Positions 44,985-56,330 are shown, counted from the first letter of the stretch. The stretch: DNA of 64,000 nt from Zygaena filipendulae (GCA_907165275.2 OU015658.1:2926501-2990500), one strand, 5' to 3'. A program made the numbers and translations. Notes: a model not told the origin generated them from the letters alone.

Positions 44985-45170
44985 ATGCCCGCGGTTCCAC
45001 CCGCATGGATTTCGGGATTCCCGTAGAAACTCGGATAAAAGTAGGCTCCTTATATCATCAGCTATCTCTATCTGCCCGTGAAAGTCAAAATCGGTTCAAT
45101 CGTTTCCGAGATAAGCCGGAACAAACTGACAGGCCAACGAACGGACAAAAATTTTAAGAATTGCTTCTTT
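44985..45170 (-). mobile_element. Helitron-like copy, GACAGGC variant
   Basis: TGCCCGCGGTTCCACCCGCATGG start, then GGTTCAATCGTTTCCGAGAT and AACAAACTGACAGGCC. The CTAG is lost. Confidence 0.6.
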
Positions 45171-45501
45171 GTTACTGACGTCACAAAAGATTCTATACCA
45201 TATAGTAAAAGAAAACATGAATTGCATACAATATCTTCAGGCATTTAACGCCCACCTTATTTATGGATCAACATGAACAATCTTCGATGGTACTAGGGCG
45301 TCAGGCTCACACAGAGAAAATAATATAGGTATTACGTAGAATTAGAAAGGCCATGTGGGAGGAGCATTGCGCATACGTGCCACAGTTGCAAAGGAAGTTA
45401 GAGCAAATGCTCTAACTTTCCATAATCTTCCTTTGTTGGCATCTCAAGTAGATTTTCCTCAATATTATCAAAACTGTGAATTTTTCAAACAGTGACTAAG
45501 T
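45171..45501. other. No gene; hairpin and one TGACGTCA
   Basis: A lone octamer lies at about 45176. A hairpin AAGTTAGAGCA-AA-TGCTCTAACTT lies at 45395-45418. Confidence 0.4.
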
Positions 45502-45863
45502 AATAGTACATTGTTATCCTAGGGGTGAAAGTAACTAGTCCTAGGGGCGCCAATAGTTCGAGGGACTAAATAAGTCTTTCTCCCGAGGATAATACTGTGC
45601 TTTTCATTACGAATGCAAGGAAAGTCAAAATAAAAATAGGAATTAGCTAAAGAAAAAAATGAGTGAATTTTATTTTACATAAATCAACCATTAGGTGTGC
45701 TACTGGCCAGTAAGTATGCCCCCTATGACATTAAAAAAAACTAGGGTTTCTGCAGTATCCAGCTGTCAGTTGAAAGCGATTCTCGCTAGGGCTGAAAAGT
45801 GTTACTTTCAACCCGCTTCTCAGGCAACTTCAGACCTACTTTCCGAGTATGAGTAATGAAAAA
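45502..45863 (+). repeat. 390-bp-family repeat, copy 2
   Basis: Matches 25841-26230 almost base for base from TAAGTCTTTCTCCCGAGGAT onward. It differs by a ~28-bp deletion/rearrangement at the GC hairpin. Confidence 0.75.
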
Positions 45864-46560
45864 ATTCTTTTATTTTTTTGAGTGACTAATAGTTTTATCA
45901 CAGATACTTTCCTTTGTCTTGCTTTGTTACCGGCATTGTTTGTAAATTATTATTATAGTTCATTGCTTTTAGTTTTGATACAAAGTTAGTTTGCAATAAA
46001 TAAATAATATCTTTTGTGTACGAATGTTACCCGGCGACACTATTTTCAGTCATTTGTTTTCATACTGAGTTGATGCCCCTTCTATGTGTTCTGTGAGTAT
46101 TCACAACTAACCAAATACGAATCAATAGTTCATAATAACACCGTTGATGGTCGATTGTTGAGTGTTCAAAACAACGCTTTCACCAAACCAAACGTTTCGC
46201 AATCGGCGTGAAGGGCTTAAAAATTTTGAGGTCGCGCCTACTCGACCTTTCTATTCTATGGTGCCTTAGTACAAACCTGCCTACACGTGAACTTTGAACT
46301 CGCCTATAGTTACGTAAATCTGTACTTGTAAACTGTTAAGACCCAGTGTAATGAAAACATAGTTTTTAACATAAGAAGCATATACACGAAAATAATGAGG
46401 GGGTATAGAATCAAACCACCTATGTGCACAATCTTGAATTGTTCACAAAATGAAAAAAAAATAACTTTTATCTATCTTAAACTATGATGTTGACACTTGA
46501 CAGGGATCTTTTAAGCTGATTCTGATTCTAATACTAGTTTTCAATCGTTTTTTATGACTA
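45864..46560. other. No gene seen
   Basis: AT-rich single-copy-looking sequence. Confidence 0.3.
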
Positions 46561-46700
46561 TCAGCTGTATTTTTATTTTTATTTTCTTTATTTGGATTAC
46601 CAACAATCATACAAACAACAAAAAATATTAAGACAATAACTTAAGGCTAATTGTACAATCTTTTACAGGTAAACACAGCATGCTTATAGTAGGTATAGTC
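46561..46700 (-). mobile_element. Retroposon 3' tail
   Basis: On the minus strand it reads ..GTTTGTATGATTGTTGG, AAATAAAGAAAATAAAAAT, typical of a LINE 3' UTR and tail. No coding part. Confidence 0.4.
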
Positions 46701-46935
46701 TTAATTTGAAGGATTAATTTTGTACTTAATATTTGGACTAAAAGTTTTAATACTTAATGCTGTATTTGATAACAAGTAGTAAGCGGAATCCGTAGATAAT
46801 CGTGAGACGAATTTAATGCCATTCATAGTCCAAATTTGAAAAAACATGCAACTAGCTGCCTTTTGATTTTATACTTCTCAGTTATTTATTTCAAATCACT
46901 CACATGATGCTACAGTTTTCTTGAGTGGCTTAGGT

Positions 46936-47013
46936 ACGTGAAATACTTTTTATACCGGAATTTCCACGGGAACTCCGAAATTAACGCGAGTGGAACCGTG
47001 GGGGATCGACTAA
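46936..47013 (+). mobile_element. Helitron-like 3' end
   Basis: ACCGGAATTTCCACGGGAAC, ACGCGAGTGGAACCGTGGG, ending GATCGACTAA. Confidence 0.6.
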
Positions 47014-47299
47014 TTATTAATATGTAACATTGGCACGTAAACGCTTTGTGGAATAGGGACTCAGAAATACTAGTAGCTGAGCTACCGGCGGCGCGTCGAG
47101 TATTTCCGCAACAAAAAGAAAGGCTTCACCTCACCTCATTCGCCTCGATTTCCGATCGTGAAGGCCCGTCACCTATGTAACTACGATGTCCTCTCTATGT
47201 AGGCTGTATGAGTAATTACCCTAGAAAAATCTAAAACCTTCGCAATGCTTAAGTGACGATTATTTTTTCCTTTAACCCCTTAACCGGGGTTAAACTATA

Positions 47300-47413
47300 C
47301 AACGTGTTAATTAATTAACTGAAAACCTGATACACCCCATTTAATAAAATAAACAATAATATGATTAAAATATATTTTATGTCGAAAAAATTGATACTCT
47401 AAAAGTTATTCGA
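47300..47413 (+). mobile_element. CAACGTGTTAA MITE, truncated
   Basis: The left ~115 bp of the family described at 55847. The break at about 47413 joins a ATAGTAAATTTCAATATTT fragment of the 9606-type MITE. Confidence 0.7.
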
Positions 47414-47774
47414 AATGCTGCCATAGTAAATTTCAATATTTTAGAAGATATTATGATTTTTTTAGGTATAGTTAGGTCTGAATGTACCTATGTATTAATC
47501 TTAAATTTTATTCGATCATTTATACAGCTGCAAACGCTAGACCACCACTACTTAATTATGTTTGTACCCGATGAATCTGTGAACACCGCCGTTATAAATC
47601 AGAACCAACAAGTACACTTCGGAACATGTTAGGAACCGTAGAATTGCATAAACGAGCAGTGACCAATCTCCGCACGAACGTCGTACAGATGGCAGCCAGC
47701 AATATATCTGAATAAAAACTAGAGATATCGCTGCCAGCTATCAGAGCTCTAGAGCCACAATCAGTTTTTATAAT
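47414..47774. other. No gene seen
   Basis: Apart from the 9606-type terminal fragment near 47418-47440, nothing was recognised. Confidence 0.3.
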
Positions 47775-48097
47775 GGGGATGTTGACTACTTTTGAAAATC
47801 GTAATTCTAATTAGTCCGTCAGTTAGAAAATAAAAAAACAAAAGACACGTATTTTTTGCTTTTTCAAATAAATTAAAATATACAGAGATAGAGCGCATTA
47901 AAGTTTTGGGTGAGGGGGTCGTGACGTCACTAACCGCTAAAACCGCCATACAAACTGTCAGAATAGTGACGTCACGCGAAATTTCAACTCAATATATCGC
48001 CGTTATTTTTTGATTACGTAAAAAAAGAAAAAATACGTGTCCAATATTTTTTAATAATCTACAAGACGGACTAAAAAAAAAGTTAGTCAACATGCCC
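47775..48097 (+). mobile_element. CRE-MITE copy I
   Basis: GGGGATGTTGACTAC.. to ..GTCAACATGCCC, flanked by AT on each side. Octamers at 47932-47939 and 47967-47974, both intact. Confidence 0.9.
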
Positions 48098-48924
48098 ATT
48101 TCCCATAAAGTTACTTAAAATAGCGCTTCGATGAGTTCTGCAACCTATTAGCTATACGTATTACGTATACCTTCGTAAAACAATATTTAAAATCTTCCAA
48201 GTGAAATGGAATCGCACACTAATTCACATTCCTACTGTCGAAATGGAAACTTCTGGCTTATTGATTTAGTTATTTAAATAGCACGACCAACGAGGCTTAG
48301 GTGTGTAGTTACATACAGTATTGTTATTAGTTAGGGATTTTGGGTTTTTAAAACAATTTCTTGTACAATTCTTGTGTAGGTAGGTTTTCGTGAATCAACA
48401 ATATATTCTTATATTATACTACATAGTATCCAAGAAATCTGTGCTATCTTCTTACAAAATTACATACAATTTTACCTACAAAAGTCATACATATACTTGA
48501 CTCGACAAGTATATTTTGTAAATGAAAATCTAAGATATTTGAGTAAGTATTCCAATTGCTGATAGATCAATAAATAAAATAAAGTGCATAGAATAACTAT
48601 GGCAATATAACATTTAAAGGTGTCGAATTATGAGAAAGTTGCTCGCGTTTGCAAAGCGTTAAAATAAGTAGAAAATATTTAGAAAGTGGAGATAGAAAAA
48701 CTCATAGAGAGGCTCAGTATTTAACAGTGGGTAAAAAAGGAAACAACTTCGGTCACTTAGCGGGTGCCTAAGTCAGTGATTACGAAACGTTAATGCCGGT
48801 GTAACTAATTATTCCATTGGACACAACAAGTGATGGATGGAACACATTAGCGGCTACCGACGGTACAGCCGCACGCGAAAATCACACCTCCAGGTGGTAT
48901 TTTATATTTAACTGGACAACACCG
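48098..48924. other. No gene seen
   Basis: AT-rich single-copy-looking sequence. Confidence 0.3.
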
Positions 48925-49060
48925 CTTGTTTGGTGGTTAGAGAAGCAGACTGTTACGCCAGGCGTCGCAGGTTCGATCCCAATGTCAGGGTAAAGATTTA
49001 TGTGATGAACAGCTGATCACTCATAAAAAATCTAGTGGAAATATGTGACATCATTTTTAA
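48925..49060 (+). mobile_element. tRNA-derived SINE, short
   Basis: A-box-like TGGTGGTTAGAGA (48931) and B box GGTTCGATCCC (48970-48980), then TTTATGTGATGAACAGCTGATC. Shares its B-box flank with 20352-20402. Confidence 0.65.
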
Positions 49061-49093
49061 ATCTGCTACTTTTCTTTTTTTTTCTAATCTTTA

Positions 49094-49278
49094 TCCTACT
49101 AATATTATAAACGCGAAAGTTTGTAAGAATGTATGGATGGATGGATGTTTGTTACTCTTTCACGCAAAAACTACTGAATGGATTTAAATGAAACTTTACA
49201 ATAATATAGCTTTTACTTTTATTCTGGAATTACCGTGGGAACTCCGAAATTAACGCGAGTAAAACCGCGGGGAACTAG
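49094..49278 (+). mobile_element. Helitron-like copy, full length, GGAT subfamily
   Basis: 185 bp, TCCTACTAATATTATAAACG.. to ..CGGGGAACTAG^T. Inserted just right of the SINE. Confidence 0.9.
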
Positions 49279-49474
49279 TTACAAATAAACACGTAATAAG
49301 AATGAATGAAAAATTACTAATGAAGATATAATAATAATAATGCTTGAACATCACACATGACACAACGTCACTTGGTCATAGCTAAGCACAGAGAGAAGGT
49401 AATCACTACGTTTTAGCTAAGCAGAGCTTTTACAAATTGTCATCGCATCAATGTTGAATTTGACCTAGGAATGG

Positions 49475-49604
49475 GTTGTTGACGAGTGAAAGCGTCATTG
49501 GCGTTTCGACATAATTGTAGAAGAAGATGAAGAGATTTTTATTATTAAGAAACATTGTCATTGGCAAATTATAATTATAGACGCCATTCTTAAAGAAGAA
49601 GAAG
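49475..49604 (+). mobile_element. GAA-tailed repeat, internally deleted copy
   Basis: GTTGACGAGTGAAAGC joins directly to GTCATTGGCGTTTCGACAT. About 130 bp of the family's middle is absent. Tail AAGAAGAAGAAG. Confidence 0.7.
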
Positions 49605-50283
49605 ACCTGGGAATGGTACCCGCAATCCTGGCGTAGCAGTCATATTCTCTAAACACTAGACCGAGGTGTCAACACTACAGTTTCTAACACTGCTAATTGT
49701 GCACGCGACTTTCTACAGAAGTTGTGACCGGAACCATTATTGGAACATGATAAATGTCTCGAGAAAACGTCAGTAAATCGCGTGTAAAGAAGAGCTCCGT
49801 GAACAATTTCTCGCAATAAAATATCTAGACGCTGCATTATGCAGTGTTTATATATACGGAAGTGAGTAATAATGGAAATGCAATGTTTCCCTTGTACGAA
49901 TTTATTTTGAGTCGTTAACTAAGCGTGCTGAATACAGAAACGCTGAGCTAGACTAGATACTTGCACGCTGATTTGTTCCTTGCTAAAAGAAAGAAAAGTG
50001 GGTTAGTGCATGAAGGAAAATTACAGAGGTCTGAAGTTAAAAATGGATCTACAAAAGCAAGATACGAGATATCGAGGGATCAAAATATATTGTCAAATAA
50101 GTTTTGAAGTGTTGTGGATTTTGATAGATCTATATTATATAAATTGCTTAATCCATAAATACACGTCTTGAGTGACGACTGATTAATCAATTGATCAACC
50201 TAACCATACTGATAGGTCTTGAAACTTTGCATAAAGCTGTTAGAATTATCTTATACAGGCTTTTAGCCAATTGAAATCATAAG
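49605..50283. other. No gene seen
   Basis: Nothing recognised. Confidence 0.3.
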
Positions 50284-50525
50284 GTCAAAAGAATAATAAT
50301 AATAATCCACTTCACAACACACAGATCTACTTGATCCCACACTAAGCTATAAGCTTGTGTCGTGGAAACCAAGCAAACGTGGTATATACTACACATATTA
50401 TTACATATATATTATACTATAGATATATATATACACACCCAGACTGGAAAATGGAACCCCGTGTTCATCACACAAAGTCCACCCCCACCGGGAATCGAAC
50501 CCGGAACCTCTTGATAATCTTTATG
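50284..50525 (-). mobile_element. tRNA-derived SINE, reverse copy
   Basis: (AAT)n tail at 50291-50303, GATCTACTTGATCCC.., CCACGTTTGCTTGG complement, and B box (GGGAATCGAACCC) near 50490. The distal A-box half is truncated. Confidence 0.8.
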
Positions 50526-51150
50526 AGAGGTACATAAATTTAAAAAGTACAAAAACCGAATCATTTGTTTCCTAGAAGACTGATTCTCAATAATAATTAT
50601 TTTTAAACTAATTACCTATCTGTGATGTGAAATAAATATGATATTTACCTTTAGTGCGCGAATGTACCACAACCACAGAAGCCGAAAGACAACATCTGAA
50701 TTAGTAGAATGAATAGGAAATAAGATTTTAAAATAAATTATAGATCAGGGGACCAGTGGCAACCTCAAACGTTTGAGGGCACGAGTGCGCACAGGGTGCG
50801 AATTTCAGGGGACTAGTGGGTCCGCTCCTTTCCGTACCGCTTTTTCTTAAAACCAACGCCAACGCTGAAATCGTGAAAAAATCAACTTGTCCTTAGAAAA
50901 TTAAACATATCTAATATACTCAACCACATCAAATTGGTGGATTTGTTATGAAAGCAATTTTTGGTTTTTAATGGTACAAAAATTGTTATTAAGTGCATCT
51001 CTGCTGCATGGAGCTCGACTGCCTGACTGACAGACGTCTGACCTATTCACGCCTTTACTCAACATCGTCACCGACTTGGAAACGTGTTTGAAATCGATTT
51101 TAATTTATTGCTAAAATTATTTTATAGTTTATTTATAGTTCACCTATATC
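50526..51150. other. No gene seen
   Basis: A 16-bp palindrome CCTCAAACGTTTGAGG sits at 50763-50778. Otherwise unremarkable. Confidence 0.3.
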
Positions 51151-51209
51151 TGAATTCCCGCGGGCACTCAGAAATTGAAGCGAGCGAAACCACGGGAAAC
51201 AGTTAATAG
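51151..51209 (+). mobile_element. Helitron-like 3' end
   Basis: GAATTCCCGCGGGCACTC, GCGAGCGAAACCACGGGAAACAG; CTAG decayed to TTAATAG. Confidence 0.6.
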
Positions 51210-51220
51210 ACTGACTATCG

Positions 51221-51454
51221 GCCGCGCTCAAAGTCGACTTTAATGATTATTTAGTTAAGTATAGATTTTTAAAACAAAACTGCCGTAATCAGAGACGTTC
51301 AGTAAATTAATGTTAATTGGTATTTAATCAGATGTAACTTAATTAGTTTAATGCCAATTAATATTAATTTATTAAACTTGTCTGACTGCGGCAGTTTTGT
51401 TTTAAAAATCTATACTTAACTAAGTAATCATTAAAGTCGACTCTGAGTGCGGCG
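51221..51454. mobile_element. Foldback MITE, GCCGCACTCAGAG family, long form
   Basis: GCCGCGCTCAAAGTCGAC.. to ..GTCGACTCTGAGTGCGGC, with inner arms TTTTAAAACAAAACTGCCG / CGGCAGTTTTGTTTTAAAA and an AATGTTAATTGG core. Confidence 0.85.
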
Positions 51455-52310
51455 GTATAAGTAGGTAGATACATACAGTAATATCTGATGCTGGACTGTT
51501 TCTAGATTTGGTAGCCAACAGCGCGCGCGTCGTAAATTCTCTACTGACCTTTCTTGTATTTTAGTTCAACAACTGTAATTATGTTGAATTATTTATATGA
51601 GATACTAAATTTCATGCTAATGAGAGTGGTAACGGCGTAACAAATATGATGTACTTATTAACGACGACGGGACATTGGATGGACATGAATAAAACCGTCT
51701 AATTAGGACGGGTTTCACTAATTGAGTTCAATTATTTTGTTCTATATGTGAGTACGGGATCTATCATTTTAGTTTTGGAACACCACAACTAAAACTGATG
51801 GTAGGTAGTTGCCAAGGTAGGTACGAACGGCGAAAATAATTTCATTATTTAGTGATATTACTATGGTATATGGTATATATTATACTATGATAATATGGTT
51901 ATTGTAATGATTTCCGGCTCATATAAAACGGATATTTATCAGGTTTTCCAAGTAGTTTTTAATTTAGTCAGATAGTGCCTTCTGTAGTTGTCACAGACAG
52001 TTGGTATAATTCGTTCGTTTACAATGGGTCCGGCATTTTGTACTTGCCGCATTAGTAAAATTTACAATTGATAATATTTATCGCAGTAGAAAACTAAGGA
52101 AGTTATCGTCATGTCGTTTGGTCATGAAAAATCGTCTAATTAAAGGTCCAGTTGATTAGACTGTCAATTTGACTAAGGAGGCTTTAATGGCTAGGACAAA
52201 ATATACGCTGTGGTGGGTTCTAGCCAGCGGAGATTAACTAATTTAAAATTATAGTTCCAACCTAACCCAGCGAGTACTAATTGTAAACACAATATCTACG
52301 GGCCTTCTTA
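51455..52310. other. No gene seen
   Basis: Single-copy-looking. CCGTCTAATTAGGACGG near 51693 is a short hairpin. Confidence 0.3.
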
Positions 52311-52594
52311 ATCGGCTTATTACACTACTTTCGATTTAGGGAATCTAAATCGGATACAATTTAGGATCAGTGAGTGTGAGAGAGAGAGAGAGAGCGAGTA
52401 ATCACACTACACTACAATTTACTACTACAAATTGTACCCTAAATCGACCAGTCTAGAGTACATTTTAATGTGTGTGATCACTCGCTCTCTCTTTCACTCA
52501 CTGATCCTAAATTTGAACCAACTGTCCTAACTTCGATTACACCTTCCGATTTCCTAGATTGGTGTTTGACAAATTGTAAAGTGTAATAAGCCCG
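52311..52594. mobile_element. Palindromic MITE with (AG)n in its arms
   Basis: Ends CGGCTTATTACAC / GTGTAATAAGCCCG. Inner arms GGATCAGTGAGTGTGAGAG..CGAGTAATCACAC and GTGTGTGATCACTCGCTCTC..CACTCACTGATCC pair, so an AG run faces a CT run. Confidence 0.8.
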
Positions 52595-53164
52595 TATTTG
52601 TACAATGGACAATATAAAGCACTCGTTTAATTAATATGGTTGATAAGTGCAAGTTCCCGAGGAAATTGTAAATAGGTACTCTAAGTACCTATAACCTGCA
52701 AGATGTTCAGTGTTCACCCCTATAATAATTAACCTCTAGAACGGAATATAAGGCATGAAATAAAGTATAATTACTCGCGATAATCACAGGTGTTAAAACC
52801 GGTGAATGTGGGTATAGGTCTAATGCCGTAGCAATTTATCAATTGGATAAATTTCTACGGTACTGTAATGCCATACATTTAAAGTCTACAATTAGAGATA
52901 ACACCAGTCTAAGGTAAGATAGCGGTGGATAGCTTAAAAGTACCACTTACGTATTTTATTTATGAACTTTGTCGGCTTTTCTTGGTTAGTTATAACTGCT
53001 ATTATATCATGTGTAAAAAGACAGATTTATTCTCTAAATTTCGTGGTAGGTTTAGTTTTGTAAAGTCATTAATATAGTAGGTATCTAACGTTTTGGTTGC
53101 ATCTTAAGTAACGACTTAGCAATTAAATTATATTTAATGATATATCTGGACATGAAAAGCATAT
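52595..53164. other. No gene seen
   Basis: Nothing recognised. Confidence 0.3.
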
Positions 53165-53252
53165 GGTCGGATATCAACATCCGACCAAACTACTATTTAA
53201 CACTAAAATACTATAATATTTAGATAGTATTTTAGTGGTAAAAAGTAGTTTG
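53165..53252. repeat. Two back-to-back hairpins
   Basis: GGTCGGAT-ATCAAC-ATCCGACC (53165-53186) is followed at once by a 67-nt hairpin 53186-53252 with arms CAAACTACT..CACTAAAATACTA and TAGTATTTTAGTG..AGTAGTTTG. Confidence 0.8.
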
Positions 53253-53261
53253 TTAAAAAAA

Positions 53262-53312
53262 AACATTCAGACGAATTAATTGAGAACCTCCTCCTTTTTG
53301 GGAAGTCGTTTA
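53262..53312 (+). repeat. 3' end of GAAGTCGGTTAAAA repeat
   Basis: TTGAGAACCTCCTCC..GGAAGTCGTTTAAAAA, diverged copy of the 4850-5191 right end. Confidence 0.45.
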
Positions 53313-53567
53313 AAAATTAGTTTTGTGTTAAAGACGTTGTGTTGATGGACGGATAAGTTAGATGTTGAGATCCGATCATACGTATGCTTTTTATGTTCAG
53401 ATTTATAAAAATGGTTCTATTCTTTTTTTGCTTATATTTATATCCTTAATTAATCTTCAATAATAATCTGTAAGTTTTGGATGCATTGTTATTGTTATTT
53501 AATCCGATATCTTTTATTTGGCCACCGACTGTAAAACTATTGTTGCATTTGCATAAATACAGTATAC

Positions 53568-53695
53568 AAGTTTATTATAGTTTGGCTTTCACGTCTTAGC
53601 TAACTACTCAACCGATCATCATAAAATATTGCATATAGGGGTACGGAAAAGGAAACTCTGAAAGCAACGCGAGTGAAACCGCGCGCAACAGCTAG
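53568..53695 (+). mobile_element. Helitron-like copy, internally deleted
   Basis: GGCTTTCACGTCTTAGCTAAC, CATCATAAAATATTGCATA, GCGAGTGAAACCGCGCGCAACAGCTAG^T. Confidence 0.75.
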
Positions 53696-54117
53696 TGTAA
53701 AGTAGTAGCTATAAAATATAAAGATCCCCTCTTTAAACTATAACTTCGTCTTAACCTGTAGTGTCATAGGTAATAGTCACTCTGTGGTAATAGTGCACCT
53801 TTAGTCAGGCCTTCATAAGCCCACGTGCACTGACCTGTTTCTCACGCCCATACTAATACTAAAACCACTTTAAATATGAGACTTATTTTAATAATATTGA
53901 TGTGAGCACGTTTTCGTGCTGAGCCAGATTTATGTACGATCCATTCTCGGTTATTGTTATTGTAATGCCCAAAAATATAGGTCGGTAGGTATACAAACTT
54001 CAGTAAAGGACATAATATCCGCTATCTATGAAATATTCCATATAAAAAAACGATGGATTTCAAAGTCAAAATTAGAGTAAATGTTCACAAAAACTATTAA
54101 GTACTTTTGGTAGTTTT
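53696..54117. other. No gene seen
   Basis: Nothing recognised. Confidence 0.3.
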
Positions 54118-54287
54118 ACGACCGCACTCAGTCGTTTTAATGATTGCTTAACTTTTAAGTTAACTAAGTTAAATGCCAATTAACATTAATTTATTTAACG
54201 TCTCTGAGTGCGGCAGTTTTGTTTTTTAAATCTTTAGGTACCTACTTAAAAATTAAGTAATCATTAAAACTACTCTGAGTGCGGCCG
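54118..54287. mobile_element. Foldback MITE, GCCGCACTCAGAG family, diverged
   Basis: ACCGCACTCAGTCGTTTTAATG.. to ..CTCTGAGTGCGGC; contains the same AATGCCAATTAACATTAATT core as 51221. Confidence 0.8.
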
Positions 54288-54959
54288 TTAGTGGCTACAT
54301 TTATTTTGTTAAATTTTAAATGATGCATTAGTATTATCCTAAAATAGAATTTACTTAGGTACTACTTACTCTATTTTAATTTTGTCATCATCGATTTCTT
54401 TTTAAATGAAACATCTTAGATTATATTATATTATGTTAGTATGACACTTGGCATCAATTAATTTGACTCAATTTCATCTTTGTAAAAAGTACCTACCTAC
54501 CCTTGCCAAACCTACACCGCACCTTAAATAATGAATGTCTTCAATGACATTGCAACATGTCCATTGGAATCCGATTCTATTATATACACAATTTATTAGA
54601 TTGAATTAATCTTTGTATAATATTATAACCGTCAGTTAAATACCGTTCATTAATAGAATCGATTGACCTTTAGTTCCTCTTAATATTCACTTATCGTTTA
54701 TTTCATGCGGTAATTCAATAATTATAAGACCGGCGTAAGAAGTTAAAAGCGAATAAAATTATCTACAGTAAACTGTTATTCGATTATTTCATAACATAAT
54801 TTATTGTAATCATTGTTTCTTTTAATAACATTGTATTCATACATCACAAGTAATTATTGTAGAGACAGGCATCGCAGCATCGACGATTGTCTATAGGTAT
54901 AGGTACACTAATATTGTAAAGAGGCAAAGTTCGTTAGTTTTTATCTTTGTAAGTTTTGA
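54288..54959. other. No gene seen
   Basis: AT-rich single-copy-looking. Confidence 0.3.
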
Positions 54960-55182
54960 TGACGGAGGTAATTTATGAGGTACTTTCATCGTGATACAAA
55001 GAATTCCGAAATTAGCGTGGCTGAACTAGCTAACTACAAAAACTACTTAACCCATTTTAAAAAAATCGCTCATTTATAGACAGTGCACTCGCTTTCTCTT
55101 GATCCCACAGGGTATTTTTTATCCCGGAATTCCCGCGGGAGCTCTGGAATTAACGCGAGTGAAACTGTGGGGGATTGACTAG
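54960..55182 (+). mobile_element. Helitron-like fragments, two in tandem
   Basis: A decayed end at about 54990-55030 (TTCCGAAATTAGCGTGGCTGAACTAGC) is followed by a better one at 55108-55182 (GGAATTCCCGCGGGAGCTC..GGGATTGACTAG). Confidence 0.6.
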
Positions 55183-55254
55183 GAAAGCTATCATTAACAT
55201 GCATATACCTACAGTAATTTTCTATCCAACTGTCACATTATTTTTCAGTTCCGA

Positions 55255-55292
55255 GAACTCACCCCATACCACTTTTGGTGTGGGGTGAGTTC
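55255..55292. repeat. 17-bp-arm hairpin
   Basis: GAACTCACCCCATACCA / TGGTGTGGGGTGAGTTC with a 4-nt loop and one G.U-type mismatch. Confidence 0.8.
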
Positions 55293-55670
55293 ACTACTTA
55301 AAATTTCTAGTCGGTGTTATCAGTTGTAAATCAAAACCTAACACTAAAACCAAACTGATAAATAACAATTCATAATCTATAAGTACTAATTTATAATAAT
55401 AACAAAAATGAAATAACCAAAATGTGGAAACTACAGAGTGTCACCATCATCCCAGTGTCATCAACTGGAGTAATTCCTCACCAACTGCATCAATCTCTCT
55501 TTACCCTACAATCACCTAAGTACACATACATCACAATGCAGAAGGCAGTTATACTCAATACATTTCTAAACGATGATCAAATAAATTTAAATTGAAACCA
55601 CTTGGCTTCGGCTCGTGTCTATCAATTAATACCGGCTTTTCTAGCCAAGTAGAATTAAAAAAATCAAAAA
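55293..55670. other. No gene seen
   Basis: Nothing recognised. Confidence 0.3.
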
Positions 55671-55800
55671 ACATAATAATAATAATATAGATTTATTTCA
55701 AACCTGAGTCCATAAAAGTGTTAGTAACAATCGTCTTACATGCTCGGCATTAACATGAAGGTTACAAAAAGGTAAACAGAAGATTATAAAGAGGTAAAGT
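55671..55800 (-). mobile_element. Retroposon 3' tail
   Basis: On the minus strand ..GGACTCAGGTTTGAAATAAA then TATTATTATTATG, a LINE/SINE-type end. Confidence 0.45.
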
Positions 55801-55846
55801 TTGTGAATTGTGAGTTTGTGACGTTGTAGGGGGTAGGTAATCTCTA

Positions 55847-56192
55847 CAACGTGTTAATGAATTAACTGAAAACTAGAAACTAGTTTGCGCAGAATCAACT
55901 AGCGAATCGATCGCACTATGTTTTAATATACGATATATATTTCAATTTTATTAGCCCATGTCTAAATTATTTATAATACATTATTTGGCGCGTACGCCGC
56001 CCGCAGCAAAAGAAAATCGAACCGGTAGGCGCGGGCGTAGCGCTTGGAATTTCGTAGATAGGTCACCTCCAAATTAATGTTGAATAATTTTTTAATTTTT
56101 TTTTTTTCGTCATAAAATATACTTTAATCATATTATTGTGTATTTTTTTAAATGGGGTGTATCAGGTTTTCAGTTAATTCATTAACACGTTG
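55847..56192 (-). mobile_element. CAACGTGTTAA MITE with GC-rich core
   Basis: 346 bp with inverted termini CAACGTGTTAATGAATTAAC. AT-rich arms enclose a GC-rich core near 55986-56046 (GGCGCGTACGCCGCC, ACCGGTAGGCGCGGGCG). 61590-61936 is a second full copy in opposite orientation, 47300-47413 a third fragment. Flanked by TA-rich sequence; superfamily not assigned. Confidence 0.85.
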
Positions 56193-56244
56193 TATATAGA
56201 ACCGATTTTGAAAATCCTTTTACTTATAAGAAGCTACGGGAGTC

Positions 56245-56330
56245 CTGAGTGACATCTAGGTTACTTTTTATTCCGAAAGTCCCACGCGAACTCCGAAATT
56301 ACTGCAGGTGAAACCGCGGGGGATAGCTAG
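56245..56330 (+). mobile_element. Helitron-like 3' end
   Basis: CCACGCGAACTCCGAAATTAC, GGTGAAACCGCGGGGGATAGCTAG^T. Confidence 0.7.

Noticed and set aside
50750..50830. hAT terminus (CCAGTGGCAACC)
   Set aside because: No inverted partner or 8-bp duplication was found nearby.
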